NCBI GenBank assembly: GCA_045605145.1
Contig: JAZUPH010000083.1
Location: 1-34,747, forward strand
Direction of reading: 5' to 3'
From: CAMNAO01 sp045605145
GTDB taxonomy: Bacteria > Bacillota > Clostridia > Oscillospirales > Oscillospiraceae
Length of the DNA stretch: 34,747 bases
Shown here: piece after piece, positions 7,762 through 14,840 of the stretch
Numbering within the stretch: position 1 is the stretch's first letter
Layout of the letters: each line of letters begins with the position of its first letter
Position numbers and translations under genes: made by a program
The notes under the pieces: model-generated
Database searches by the model: none
What the model was told of the DNA's origin: nothing
The model's input: only the letters and a program-made list of their open reading frames with translations

Positions 7762-7793
7762 GAAAAAATCGGCGAAAATTTCCTGATTTTTTC
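7762..7793 (+). terminator. Weak AT-rich terminator after pfkA
   Basis: The nine-base arms GAAAAAATC (7762-7770) and GATTTTTTC (7785-7793) can pair, and the 3' arm itself holds the T-run. The loop is large (14 bases), so termination may be partial. Confidence 0.5.
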
Positions 7794-7804
7794 TAAAAAA
7801 GGTA

Positions 7805-7833
7805 TTGCATTATTTGGTATCCCGTTGTATAAT
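7805..7833 (+). promoter_or_regulatory. Promoter of rplS
   Basis: TTGCAT (7805-7810), 17-base spacer and a perfect TATAAT (7828-7833). RNA would start near 7840, leaving an 88-base leader. Confidence 0.85.
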
Positions 7834-7839
7834 ACCAAA

Positions 7840-7920
7840 GCGCGTGTAAGCGCCTAATGAACCAACGAGGTGGTCCTCTGTCACGGATGTGGGAATGAAC
7901 GCCTGAACTGAAGGGAGAAA
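7840..7920 (+). ncRNA. Possible L19 autoregulatory leader
   Basis: The 88-base untranslated leader of rplS has several short stems (GCGC/GCGC at its start, GAGG/CCTC around 7867-7878, and CAC/GTG around 7883-7893). It ends just before the ribosome binding site GGGAG. Length and place fit the L19 leader family of Firmicutes, in which L19 represses its own translation. I could not match it base by base to the family consensus, so this is by position and general look only. Confidence 0.45.
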
Positions 7921-7927
7921 ATATACA

Positions 7928-8269
7928 ATGGATCTTATCAAAACTCTTGAACAGCAGTACATGAAGCCCGAGCTTCCCGAGATGAACGTGGGCGACACCG
8001 TCCGTGTCACCGTCCGCATCAAGGAAGGCAGCCGTGAGAGAAATCAGGCTTTCGAAGGCACCATCATCGCCAAGAAGCATGGCGGCATCGGTGAGACCAT
8101 CACCGTTCGCCGTATCTCCTACAACGTAGGCTGCGAGAAGGTTTTCCCTGTCCATTCCCCGTCCATCGTCTCTGTTGAGACCATCAGACGCGGTAAGGTC
8201 AGAAGAGCCAAGCTGTACTACCTCAGAGGCCGTGTCGGCAAGGCCGCCAAGGTTAAGGAGCGTCTGTAA
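7928..8269 (+). CDS. rplS: 50S ribosomal protein L19
   Basis: This 113-residue protein has the full L19 family length and sits at the interface of the large and small ribosomal subunits. Diagnostic segments are the GDTVRVTVRIKEGSRERNQ stretch, FEGTIIAKK, ETITVRRISYNVGCEKVFPV HSP (split here for length) and the basic tail RRAKLYYLRGRVGKAAKVKE. The start ATG has AAGGGAG upstream. In most Firmicutes rplS closes the rpsP-rimM-trmD operon; here it stands alone, with its own promoter, a leader and a strong terminator, downstream of pfkA. Confidence 0.98.
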   Translation: MDLIKTLEQQYMKPELPEMNVGDTVRVTVRIKEGSRERNQAFEGTIIAKKHGGIGETITVRRISYNVGCEKVFPVHSPSIVSVETIRRGKVRRAKLYYLRGRVGKAAKVKERL

Positions 8270-8281
8270 TTTAAGAGCGAG

Positions 8282-8316
8282 AAACCCGCAGGTTATCCTG
8301 CGGGTTTTTTATTTTT
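8282..8316 (+). terminator. Rho-independent terminator of rplS
   Basis: An 11-bp perfect stem (8282-8292 with 8297-8307), a TTAT loop and a T-rich tail to 8316. Confidence 0.97.
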
Positions 8317-8403
8317 CTGCTGATGCGCAATTGCTCGCTCTACGCAGCGTAGGTTGCCCCGGAGGCGAACATGGGTTATACTGCTCAAAAAGGAGGTGCG
8401 TGT

Positions 8404-8988
8404 ATGAACACTTACATCACCGGCGCGGCGATCAAAAGCCTGCGCGAAGCAAAGGGCATAACACAGGCACAGCTGGCCGATATAATAGGCGTCAGCGCCA
8501 AAGCTGTCTCCAAATGGGAGACGGCCAAGGGTCTGCTGGACATCTCACTGATTGAGCCGCTTTCTGCCGCTCTTGGCGTGTCGGTGCTTGAGCTTATGAA
8601 CGGCGGTGCGGTGGTAAACACCAACCGAAGCGGCAATATGCTGCGCAGCAAATTCTATGTATGCCCCGTCTGCGGCAATGTAATTCACGCCATGGGCGGC
8701 GCGGTAATAAGCTGCTGCGGTATAAATCTGCCGCCGCTGGATGCGGAAGAGGCGGACGATGACCACGAAATCATCATAGAGCCTGTTGAGGATGAGCATT
8801 TTGTCACCGTAAGCCATGACATGACAAAAAACCATTACATTTCTTTCATCGCCTATGTCACAACAGACCGGATGCAACTTGTGAAGCTCTATCCCGAGGG
8901 GAACGCCCAGACCCGTCTGCAGCTGCGGGGCAGGGGATACCTGTATATCTGCTGCAACAAACACGGCCTGATGCGAAAGAAGATATAA
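8404..8988 (+). CDS. XRE-family regulator fused to a desulfoferrodoxin/superoxide-reductase-like domain
   Basis: This 194-residue protein is a fusion. Residues 8-66 are a helix-turn-helix DNA-binding domain of the XRE type (LREAKGITQAQLADIIGVS, then KAVSKWE). Residues 84-112 form a desulforedoxin-like zinc/iron ribbon with four cysteines: Cys87, Cys90, Cys104 and Cys105. Residues 118-192 match the superoxide-reductase fold with all five iron ligands in order: His121, His138 (SHDM), His144 (NHYI), Cys184 and His187 (CNKHG). The lysine that precedes the first ligand histidine in active superoxide reductases is Asp120 here. A regulator that senses oxygen species, iron or redox state is a fair inference; enzyme activity is uncertain. 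The start at 8404 has AAGGAGGTG upstream. No -35/-10 pair is clear, and the target genes are unknown. Confidence 0.88.
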   Translation: MNTYITGAAIKSLREAKGITQAQLADIIGVSAKAVSKWETAKGLLDISLIEPLSAALGVSVLELMNGGAVVNTNRSGNMLRSKFYVCPVCGNVIHAMGGAVISCCGINLPPLDAEEADDDHEIIIEPVEDEHFVTVSHDMTKNHYISFIAYVTTDRMQLVKLYPEGNAQTRLQLRGRGYLYICCNKHGLMRKKI

Positions 8989-8997
8989 AAGGCATAA

Positions 8998-9025
8998 CAA
9001 GGGCGCCCCTCTGTGGGCGCCCTTG
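8998..9025. terminator. Hairpin between convergent regulator genes
   Basis: A perfect 11-bp GC-rich stem (8998-9008 with 9015-9025) and six-base loop lie between the convergent stops at 8988 and 9063. It lacks a clear T-run on either side, so it may be a weak bidirectional terminator or an RNA-stabilising end. Confidence 0.6.
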
Positions 9026-9062
9026 AACTGTTGCACAGGCTTGAATGCACACAATATGACCA

Positions 9063-9293
9063 CTATTTCCCGCGGATTGCGTCATAAGGTGTGGGATCAT
9101 TTGTCCTGCCGAGAATATAGTCAGTGGATGTGCGGTAGAAATCGGCAAGCACCAAAAGATGAATGACTGGAATGGTTTGGTAACCCCGCTCATATCTGGA
9201 ATATACAGTTTGCGAAATACCCAGCATTTCTGCAATGTCCTTTTGCAGAAGGTCGCGGTCTTCTCTTAAATCGCGCAAACGCTTAAAGAACAT
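9063..9293 (-). CDS. Small XRE-family helix-turn-helix regulator
   Basis: This 76-residue protein is almost only a DNA-binding domain: FFKRLRDLREDRDLLQKDIA followed by EMLGISQTVYSRYERGYQTI gives the five-helix XRE fold. A short tail follows (FYRTSTDYILGRTNDPTPYD), of the type 'ADYYxxSxDYLLGRTD' found in many Firmicute phage-like and stress repressors. The start is placed at the ATG at 9293, with GAGGTGA upstream; ATG 9299 and GTG 9302 are in frame but overlap the binding site. It lies 89 bases downstream of the ABC exporter genes in the same direction. An inverted repeat at 9309-9324 just before it is a likely operator for its own control. Confidence 0.88.
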   Translation of the reverse strand: MFFKRLRDLREDRDLLQKDIAEMLGISQTVYSRYERGYQTIPVIHLLVLADFYRTSTDYILGRTNDPTPYDAIRGK

Positions 9294-9308
9294 TGACATC
9301 ACCTCAAT

Positions 9309-9324
9309 AGTACTTTTTGGTACT
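9309..9324. promoter_or_regulatory. Candidate operator of the small XRE regulator
   Basis: AGTAC (9309-9313) and GTACT (9320-9324) form an exact inverted repeat with a six-base T-rich centre, 16 bases ahead of the regulator's ATG. Small XRE repressors usually bind such short repeats over their own start region. A TTGAAC...TATTGA pair (9332 to 9304, leftward) brackets it but would start RNA too close to the ATG to be convincing. Confidence 0.5.
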
Positions 9325-9382
9325 CAGTTCAAATCCTTCGCTGGGTTGGGAGTGGCAAGTCGGTGTTCAGCAAATCCCGAGC

Positions 9383-11212
9383 TCAGAACCCCGCGCTCTC
9401 GGACTGGTCGCGCAGCTTCATGGCGTTATAGAGCTTGCTGTACTGTCCGCCCAGAGCCATCAGCTCATCGTGGCTGCCCTGTTCGCGTATGCCGTGCTCA
9501 TCCACAAGCAGAATGATGTCTGCGTTGCGGATCGTGGACAGGCGGTGGGCAATGATGAAGGATGTGCGCCCTGTGAGTACGCGGTCTATAGCATCCTGAA
9601 TAAGTCGCTCCGTCTGTGTGTCGATGGAGGAGGTCGCCTCGTCCAGGATGAACAGGGGCGGATCCGCGATAACGGCGCGGGCGAAGGATACCAGCTGCTT
9701 TTCGCCGGTGGAAAGGCGTCCGCCGCCTTCACCGACCTCAGTGTCGTAGCCGTCCTCCAGCTTCTCGGCGACCTTGTCGGCGGATACCAGCTTTGCCGCC
9801 CGAATTATATCGTCCTCCGTGGCGTCAAGCCGCCCGTAACGGATGTTCTCACGGATGCTGCCGGAGAAAAGGTGAGGATCCTGCTGTACATAGCCCAGAT
9901 TTGAGTGGAGCCAGTGCTGGCTGCGCTGGCGGTATTCCACGCCGTCAATGTAGATGTTTCCCTTTGTCGGCTCAAAGAAGCGGCAGACCAGGTTCACCAT
10001 GGTGCTCTTGCCGGCGCCCGTCTCACCCACGATAGCCACCGTGGAGCCCGCCGGGACATGGAGATTGATGCCCTGCAGCACCCAATCGTCCTCCGGTGCG
10101 TCGGGATAGCGGAACCACACATCCTCAAACAGGATGTCGCCCTTCATTTCGGGGTAGTTCTCTGTCCTGGGCTCAAATGCATCGCCGTAAACAGCTTCGA
10201 TTTCCGGGCTGTCGCAGATTGTCAAAGGCTCCGCCAGAAGGGCCGTGACACGCTCAATATTCACCTGCGTGTCCATAAAATTGGCAAAAGTGCGGGCAAT
10301 ACTTGAAATGGGCGACATGACGCTGATACCGTAGGAGATGAAGGCCGACAGCGTGCCCCAGTCCAGGTTCTCCCTAAGCACCTGCGTGCCGCTGTAGAAG
10401 AATACCACGGCAATGGCGGTGGAGCTGAGGACGGAAATGATGGGGTTATATATGGCGTTGAGCTGAACATTGTGCATTGACACATTGTAAAGCTCTTTTG
10501 TCAGGCCGCCGAACTCTTTGCCCAGCCTGTCCTCGATAACAAGTGTCTTTGCTGTCTTTGCGCCGGTAATATTCTCGTTATAGGCGCCGGTGATAAGGCT
10601 GTTTGCGTGGCGCATATCCCGGCGGCTCTGCAGCAGTCTGGGTTGGAAATAGATGCTCACCAGGAACACCAGCGGCAGTACGGTGACCACCATCAGCGCC
10701 ATCTTCCAGTTGAGCAGGAACATATTGATTACCATGAACAGCAGGTAGAAAATGTTCCAGAAAAAGTGTATCATCGCCCAGGCGATCGTGCCGCTTATGC
10801 GGTTTGTATCGCTCATCACGCGGGCAAGGATGTAACCGATGGAATTGTGGTTGTAGTAGGCCAGGGGCAGCTTCTGCAGATGCATGAAGCAGTCGCGCTT
10901 CATCATCTTTCCCGTCTCCATTTCGATCACCATGCACTCACGGGAGTAGATGACCGTGGTCACCGACTGGAACAGGATCAGCAGGGCAAAAACCGTGACG
11001 AAGCCGCCGATACCTGCGGTGGTGCCGGGTACAACAAAGTTATTCACTGCGTAGCTGGTGAACAGGGGACTGACAGAGTCCACCACCGCCGATACCAGCA
11101 TCAGCGCGATGCACCACAGTATGCGGCTTTTGTTGGCAGCAATGTAGGGCAGTATCTTTTTCCAGATCTTAAGGCTGAAATGTTTGGCTGCGCTGTAGTT
11201 CTCTTCATTCAT
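9383..11212 (-). CDS. ABC exporter half-transporter, active-site subunit (heterodimer partner B)
   Basis: This 609-residue half-transporter has about six membrane helices in residues 15-310 followed by one ATPase domain. Motifs are Walker A GETGAGKST (396-404), an odd signature LSTGE (500-504 instead of LSGGQ), Walker B ending in the catalytic Glu525 (FILDEATSSID), and the AHRLST switch histidine. Start: ATG at 11212 with GGAGGTG seven bases upstream; it overlaps the end of the partner gene by eight bases (ATGAATGA). The intact Glu here and the altered Walker B in the partner match heterodimeric exporters of the BmrCD/TM287-288 type, with one working and one degenerate ATP site. The cargo (drug, lipid or peptide) is unknown. 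Confidence 0.92.
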   Translation of the reverse strand: MNEENYSAAKHFSLKIWKKILPYIAANKSRILWCIALMLVSAVVDSVSPLFTSYAVNNFVVPGTTAGIGGFVTVFALLILFQSVTTVIYSRECMVIEMETGKMMKRDCFMHLQKLPLAYYNHNSIGYILARVMSDTNRISGTIAWAMIHFFWNIFYLLFMVINMFLLNWKMALMVVTVLPLVFLVSIYFQPRLLQSRRDMRHANSLITGAYNENITGAKTAKTLVIEDRLGKEFGGLTKELYNVSMHNVQLNAIYNPIISVLSSTAIAVVFFYSGTQVLRENLDWGTLSAFISYGISVMSPISSIARTFANFMDTQVNIERVTALLAEPLTICDSPEIEAVYGDAFEPRTENYPEMKGDILFEDVWFRYPDAPEDDWVLQGINLHVPAGSTVAIVGETGAGKSTMVNLVCRFFEPTKGNIYIDGVEYRQRSQHWLHSNLGYVQQDPHLFSGSIRENIRYGRLDATEDDIIRAAKLVSADKVAEKLEDGYDTEVGEGGGRLSTGEKQLVSFARAVIADPPLFILDEATSSIDTQTERLIQDAIDRVLTGRTSFIIAHRLSTIRNADIILLVDEHGIREQGSHDELMALGGQYSKLYNAMKLRDQSESAGF

Positions 11213-13025
11213 TTGCGGCACCTCCTTCCGGTTGGTCTGCCGCGCCGGACTGCAGGTCATAAACCCTGCGGTACAGGCCGTTGTTTTTAAGAAGCTCGGC
11301 ATGGGTGCCGCTTTCGGCAATGCGTCCGTTATCCACAACGATGATGTTGTCGGCCAGCATCAGGGTGTTGATGCGGTGGGAAATCATAATAACCGTTGTG
11401 TCGCCGGTATTCTCTCTCAGGGCCTCACGGATCTGCGCGTCGGTCTCCATATCCACGGCGGACATAGAGTCATCGAACACCACCACGGGGCAGTTCATCA
11501 AAAGCGTTCTCGCCATGGCAACGCGCTGCTTCTGTCCGCCGGACAGGGTGACGCCGCGCTCACCCACCATGGTGTCGTAACCCTTGGGGAAGGCGCTTAT
11601 GTCCTCGTCCACGGCGGCGATCTGCGTGCTGCGTTTCATCGTCTCGTCGCTCACCTCGGGGGCGGCGATCTTAAGATTGTCGCGGATGGTCTTGGAGAAG
11701 AGGAACGGCTCCTGCAGGACAAGACCTATGCCGCGGCGCAGAGTGTCCAGCTTGATGCCGCGCACATCCCTGCCGCCGATGGTTATGCTGCCGCTGTCCT
11801 CAGGTAGCTCATAAAGGCGGTTGAGAAGGTAGGTTATCGTACTCTTTCCCGAGCCGGTGGAGCCGAGTATACCCACCGTGCTGCCGCGCTTTACGGTAAA
11901 GCTCACATCGTGGAGCGTTTTGTTCTCACCGTAGGCGAAAGAAACATGATCGAACACTATATCGCCGTCGGGGAACTGATCCGATGCGTCGGGGGAGTCC
12001 TGCTCAAGGGGCGCGTCAAGGATCTCCCGCACGCGGTCGATGGATACGCCGGCCTTGCTCATTTCACTGATTACATGTCCGAAATCGCGTATCGGCCATG
12101 ACAGGGTCTGTGTGTAGCTGACAAAGACCATGAAATTGCCCAGGGTCAGTTCCCCGCGGGAGGCGAACACTGCGCCCATGCAGATAATCAGCAGCACCTG
12201 CATCACCGATACGAAGTCGCCGATGCCCCAGAAGAAGCCCATGGTGTAGCCCATGTCGATCCACTCTTTGGCGAAGCGGTTGTTCATTTTTGTAAAGCGC
12301 TCCCGCTCAAACTTCTCCCGTCCGAAGGCGCGTACAACGCGCACGCCGGTGAGATTTTCCTGCACCAGGGTCATAAGCTCTCCCTCGGTCTCGTCTGCGG
12401 CGCGGAACTGCCTTCCGATGCGCCCCTGGAATATGGCGGAGTAGAGGATGATAACCGGCACACTGGCCAGGAAGATCCATGTCAGCTTGGCATTCATGGG
12501 GAACATCAGGCTCAGCGCGATGGACAGCAGCATTACCGTGCGCAGCACTTCGATAAGCTGGTCGGCAATAAAGGCGCGAATCGTCTCAACATCAGAGGTG
12601 CAGCGCTGTATGGTGCCGCCGGTCTGATTCTCGTTGTGCCACTTGAAGGGCAGGTGCATGATGTGGTCGATAAGATCGTTGCGCAGGTTGCGTATAAAGG
12701 TCTCGGTCCCTTTGGATATGTAGTACTTGGACCAGTAGCTGACCAGGGCGCCCAACAGCGCCACCAGCACGATGCCCACGGCGAAAAGGAAAAGATTCTC
12801 CCTTAGAACATCGCGGCCGCCAAGCTCGGTGATAATGTCCAGCAGCCACGCGGGCAGCTGCATCTCCTGCGTGCCGATAACCGAGTCCACGGCGAAGGAG
12901 ATGATTTTTGGTGTCAGGAAGCTGAGTACGATGGATACCGCGGTCGCGGCAAGAGCAAAGACCATCGCGCCCCATGTGCCGCGTGTGTATTTAGCGGCCA
13001 GCTTCATAAGCGGTGTCTTTTTCAC
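11205..13025 (-). CDS. ABC exporter half-transporter, degenerate-site subunit (heterodimer partner A)
   Basis: This 606-residue half-transporter has the exporter membrane domain (about residues 15-310) and an ATPase domain with Walker A GSTGSGKST (388-396) and a canonical LSGGQ (494-498). Its Walker B reads VVVFDDSMSAVD, so Asp519 replaces the catalytic Glu, which is the mark of the non-hydrolysing site in heterodimeric exporters. Start: GTG at 13025, five bases after GGAGG; a TTG at 13037 lies upstream of that site and is unlikely. It is the first gene of a leftward unit of A, B and, after a short gap, the small XRE gene. The promoter is at 13059-13086. Confidence 0.92.
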   Translation of the reverse strand: MKKTPLMKLAAKYTRGTWGAMVFALAATAVSIVLSFLTPKIISFAVDSVIGTQEMQLPAWLLDIITELGGRDVLRENLFLFAVGIVLVALLGALVSYWSKYYISKGTETFIRNLRNDLIDHIMHLPFKWHNENQTGGTIQRCTSDVETIRAFIADQLIEVLRTVMLLSIALSLMFPMNAKLTWIFLASVPVIILYSAIFQGRIGRQFRAADETEGELMTLVQENLTGVRVVRAFGREKFERERFTKMNNRFAKEWIDMGYTMGFFWGIGDFVSVMQVLLIICMGAVFASRGELTLGNFMVFVSYTQTLSWPIRDFGHVISEMSKAGVSIDRVREILDAPLEQDSPDASDQFPDGDIVFDHVSFAYGENKTLHDVSFTVKRGSTVGILGSTGSGKSTITYLLNRLYELPEDSGSITIGGRDVRGIKLDTLRRGIGLVLQEPFLFSKTIRDNLKIAAPEVSDETMKRSTQIAAVDEDISAFPKGYDTMVGERGVTLSGGQKQRVAMARTLLMNCPVVVFDDSMSAVDMETDAQIREALRENTGDTTVIMISHRINTLMLADNIIVVDNGRIAESGTHAELLKNNGLYRRVYDLQSGAADQPEGGAANE

Positions 13026-13058
13026 TATAACCTCCAATAGAATTGCTAAGCGGGGTCT

Positions 13059-13086
13059 ATTGTAACATAATTTGCAAAATTTGCAA
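13059..13086 (-). promoter_or_regulatory. Promoter of the ABC exporter operon
   Basis: Leftward -35 TTGCAA (13081-13086), 16-base spacer and -10 TACAAT (13059-13064) preceded by TGT (extended -10). The -35 palindrome TTGCAA is repeated in the spacer (13072-13077), which suggests a binding site over the promoter. Confidence 0.65.
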
Positions 13087-13361
13087 TATCTTTCGGCAAA
13101 AACGGCTGTTTTTGGACACGATACGGCCGCGTTGTCGAATTTTTAGGGCAAAAATTTCATGTGCTATCAGTTATTCTTGGGGAATTGTGCAGGTGTTGCA
13201 GCGTGTGAAATTTCAGTGCATCATTTCTGCTTGCCCTGTAAGGGCGAGGAAATGGCACATTATTCTGTTTGCTGTGCGAAAGCATAGCGAATCGGACAAC
13301 GCATACGGTGAACCCTGAGTACGCATCTGAGAGAAGCGACAAATGAAGCGGACAATTGAAC
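13087..13361. other. Gene-poor stretch between the ABC operon promoter and the nfn terminator
   Basis: I see no supported gene in these 275 bases. The open frames are short and have no ribosome binding sites. The one clear structure is an imperfect hairpin at 13216-13258 (arms of 3, 6 and 8 paired bases, GTA loop). The rest holds no repeat, tRNA or rRNA that I can recognise; it may be decayed sequence or hold a small RNA. Confidence 0.5.
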
Positions 13362-13391
13362 AAAAAGCGGTACGGCTTCACGCCGTACCGC
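13362..13391 (-). terminator. Rho-independent terminator of nfnAB
   Basis: Leftward, a perfect 10-bp stem (13382-13391 with 13367-13376) and five-base loop are followed by TTTTT (13366-13362). It lies 30 bases after the nfnB stop. Confidence 0.93.
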
Positions 13392-13420
13392 CTTGCAATT
13401 ATATTTCGCTAAGTCTGTTT

Positions 13421-14839
13421 TCAGTTCTTTGCCTTGATATACTCATCAATGGCCTTTGCAGCAACCTTGCCCGCTCCCATGGCGGAGATAACGGTGGCTG
13501 CGCCGGTAACTGCGTCACCGCCGGCGAAAACGCCCTCGCGGCTGGTGGCGCCTGTGGCTTCGTCGACGATGATGCCGCCGCGGCGGTTCACATCAAGACC
13601 CTCGGTGGTGTTCTTGATAAGGGGGTTGGGGCTGGTGCCGATGGCCATGATGACCGTGTCCACATCCAGCACGAACTCGCTGCCCTCAATGGGGTGGGGA
13701 CTGCGTCTGCCGCGCCCATCCGGCTCACCCAGCTCCATACGGATGCAGCGCATGCCCACCACGAAATCGTTCTTCGGGTCACGGCGGTCGTCGGGGTTCT
13801 TGTAACCAAGGATCTCAATGGGGTTATTGAGGAGCCTGAACTGGATACCCTCTTCCATGGCGTGCTCAACCTCTTCCTTGCGGGCGGGCAGCTCATCCAT
13901 GGAGCGGCGGTACACTATGTAAACATTCTCGGCACCCAGACGCAGTGCGGTACGCGCGGCGTCCATCGCCACATTGCCGCCGCCCACGACAGCCACATTG
14001 CCGCCCTTCATAATGGGGGTAACGGGATTGTCAAGATAGGACTTCATCAGGTTGCTGCGGGTGAGGAACTCATTTGCCGAGTACACGCCCTTAAAAGACT
14101 CGCCTGGGATGTTCATAAAGCTGGGCAGACCGGCGCCGGATCCGATGTAAACGGACTCAAAGCCCATGTCAAACAGCTCATCAACGGTCAGGGTCTTGCC
14201 GATGACCACATTGGTCTCCACCTTCACGCCCAGAGCCTCAAGGTTTTCCACCTCTTTTTTAACGATGCTCTTGGGCAGACGGAACTCGGGGATGCCGTAT
14301 ACCAGCACGCCGCCGGCAGTGTGCAGGGCCTCAAACACGGTGACCTCATAGCCCAGTCTGGCAAGATCGCCGGCGCAGGTAAGGCCGGAAGGGCCGGAGC
14401 CGACGATGGCCACCTTGTGACCATTGCTCTCGGGCTTTGCCGCGGGGGCCGATGCGTGAGCGTTGTGCCAGTCGGCGACAAAGCGCTCAAGGCGGCCGAT
14501 ACCCACCGGCTCACCCTTGATGCCGCGCACGCACTTGCTTTCACACTGGGTCTCCTGTGGACAAACGCGGCCGCATACGGCGGGCAGGCTGGAATAGCGG
14601 CTGATAACCTGATAGGCGGCCTCAAAATCACCCTCGCGCACCTTGGTGATGAACTCGGGGATGTGGATATTTACGGGGCAGGCCGACACACAGGGCATAT
14701 GCTTGCAGTTAAGACAGCGCTCCGCCTCGTCAATGGCGGTGGCTTCGTCGTAACCCAGGGCAACCTCGCTGAAATTGCGGGCGCGCACCAGCGGCTCCTG
14801 CGAGGGCATGGGATTCTTTTTAAGACTCATGTTGGGCAT
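13421..14839 (-). CDS. nfnB: NfnB-type flavoprotein (NADPH-dependent glutamate-synthase-small-subunit family)
   Basis: This 472-residue iron-sulfur flavoprotein has an N-terminal double-cluster domain (Cys42, 45, 50, 54 and Cys89, 93, 99, 103). An FAD-binding VAIVGSGPSGL (143-153) and an NADPH-binding VAVVGGGNVAMDA segment follow. The family is often annotated as the glutamate synthase small subunit GltA/GltD. However, no large synthase subunit is present, and the neighbour is an FNR-like protein, so the pair fits NfnAB, the electron-bifurcating NADH-dependent reduced ferredoxin:NADP+ oxidoreductase (T. maritima NfnB is of similar length). Start: ATG at 14839, nine bases after AAGGAGG; ATG 14830 is the alternative. 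One base separates it from the nfnA stop. SudA sulfide dehydrogenase is the main alternative name. Confidence 0.85.
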   Translation of the reverse strand: MPNMSLKKNPMPSQEPLVRARNFSEVALGYDEATAIDEAERCLNCKHMPCVSACPVNIHIPEFITKVREGDFEAAYQVISRYSSLPAVCGRVCPQETQCESKCVRGIKGEPVGIGRLERFVADWHNAHASAPAAKPESNGHKVAIVGSGPSGLTCAGDLARLGYEVTVFEALHTAGGVLVYGIPEFRLPKSIVKKEVENLEALGVKVETNVVIGKTLTVDELFDMGFESVYIGSGAGLPSFMNIPGESFKGVYSANEFLTRSNLMKSYLDNPVTPIMKGGNVAVVGGGNVAMDAARTALRLGAENVYIVYRRSMDELPARKEEVEHAMEEGIQFRLLNNPIEILGYKNPDDRRDPKNDFVVGMRCIRMELGEPDGRGRRSPHPIEGSEFVLDVDTVIMAIGTSPNPLIKNTTEGLDVNRRGGIIVDEATGATSREGVFAGGDAVTGAATVISAMGAGKVAAKAIDEYIKAKN

Positions 14840-14840
14840 A

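Noticed and set aside
9304..9332. TTGAAC...TATTGA as promoter of the small XRE gene
   Set aside because: RNA would start about four bases from the ATG and would omit the ribosome binding site; transcription from the exporter promoter is more likely.
9320..9350. tRNA-like TTCAAATCC sequence on the + strand
   Set aside because: The flanking bases cannot form a T-stem or acceptor stem, and no anticodon arm is found upstream, so it is not a tRNA gene or a clear attachment site.
13157..13381. Leftward 74-codon open frame in the gap before nfnB
   Set aside because: No ribosome binding site, overlaps the nfn terminator, and the composition is unlike that of the neighbouring proteins.
13421..14839. 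Annotation as true glutamate synthase small subunit
   Set aside because: No large subunit is near, and the adjacent FNR-like gene matches the Nfn partner in size and cluster residues.
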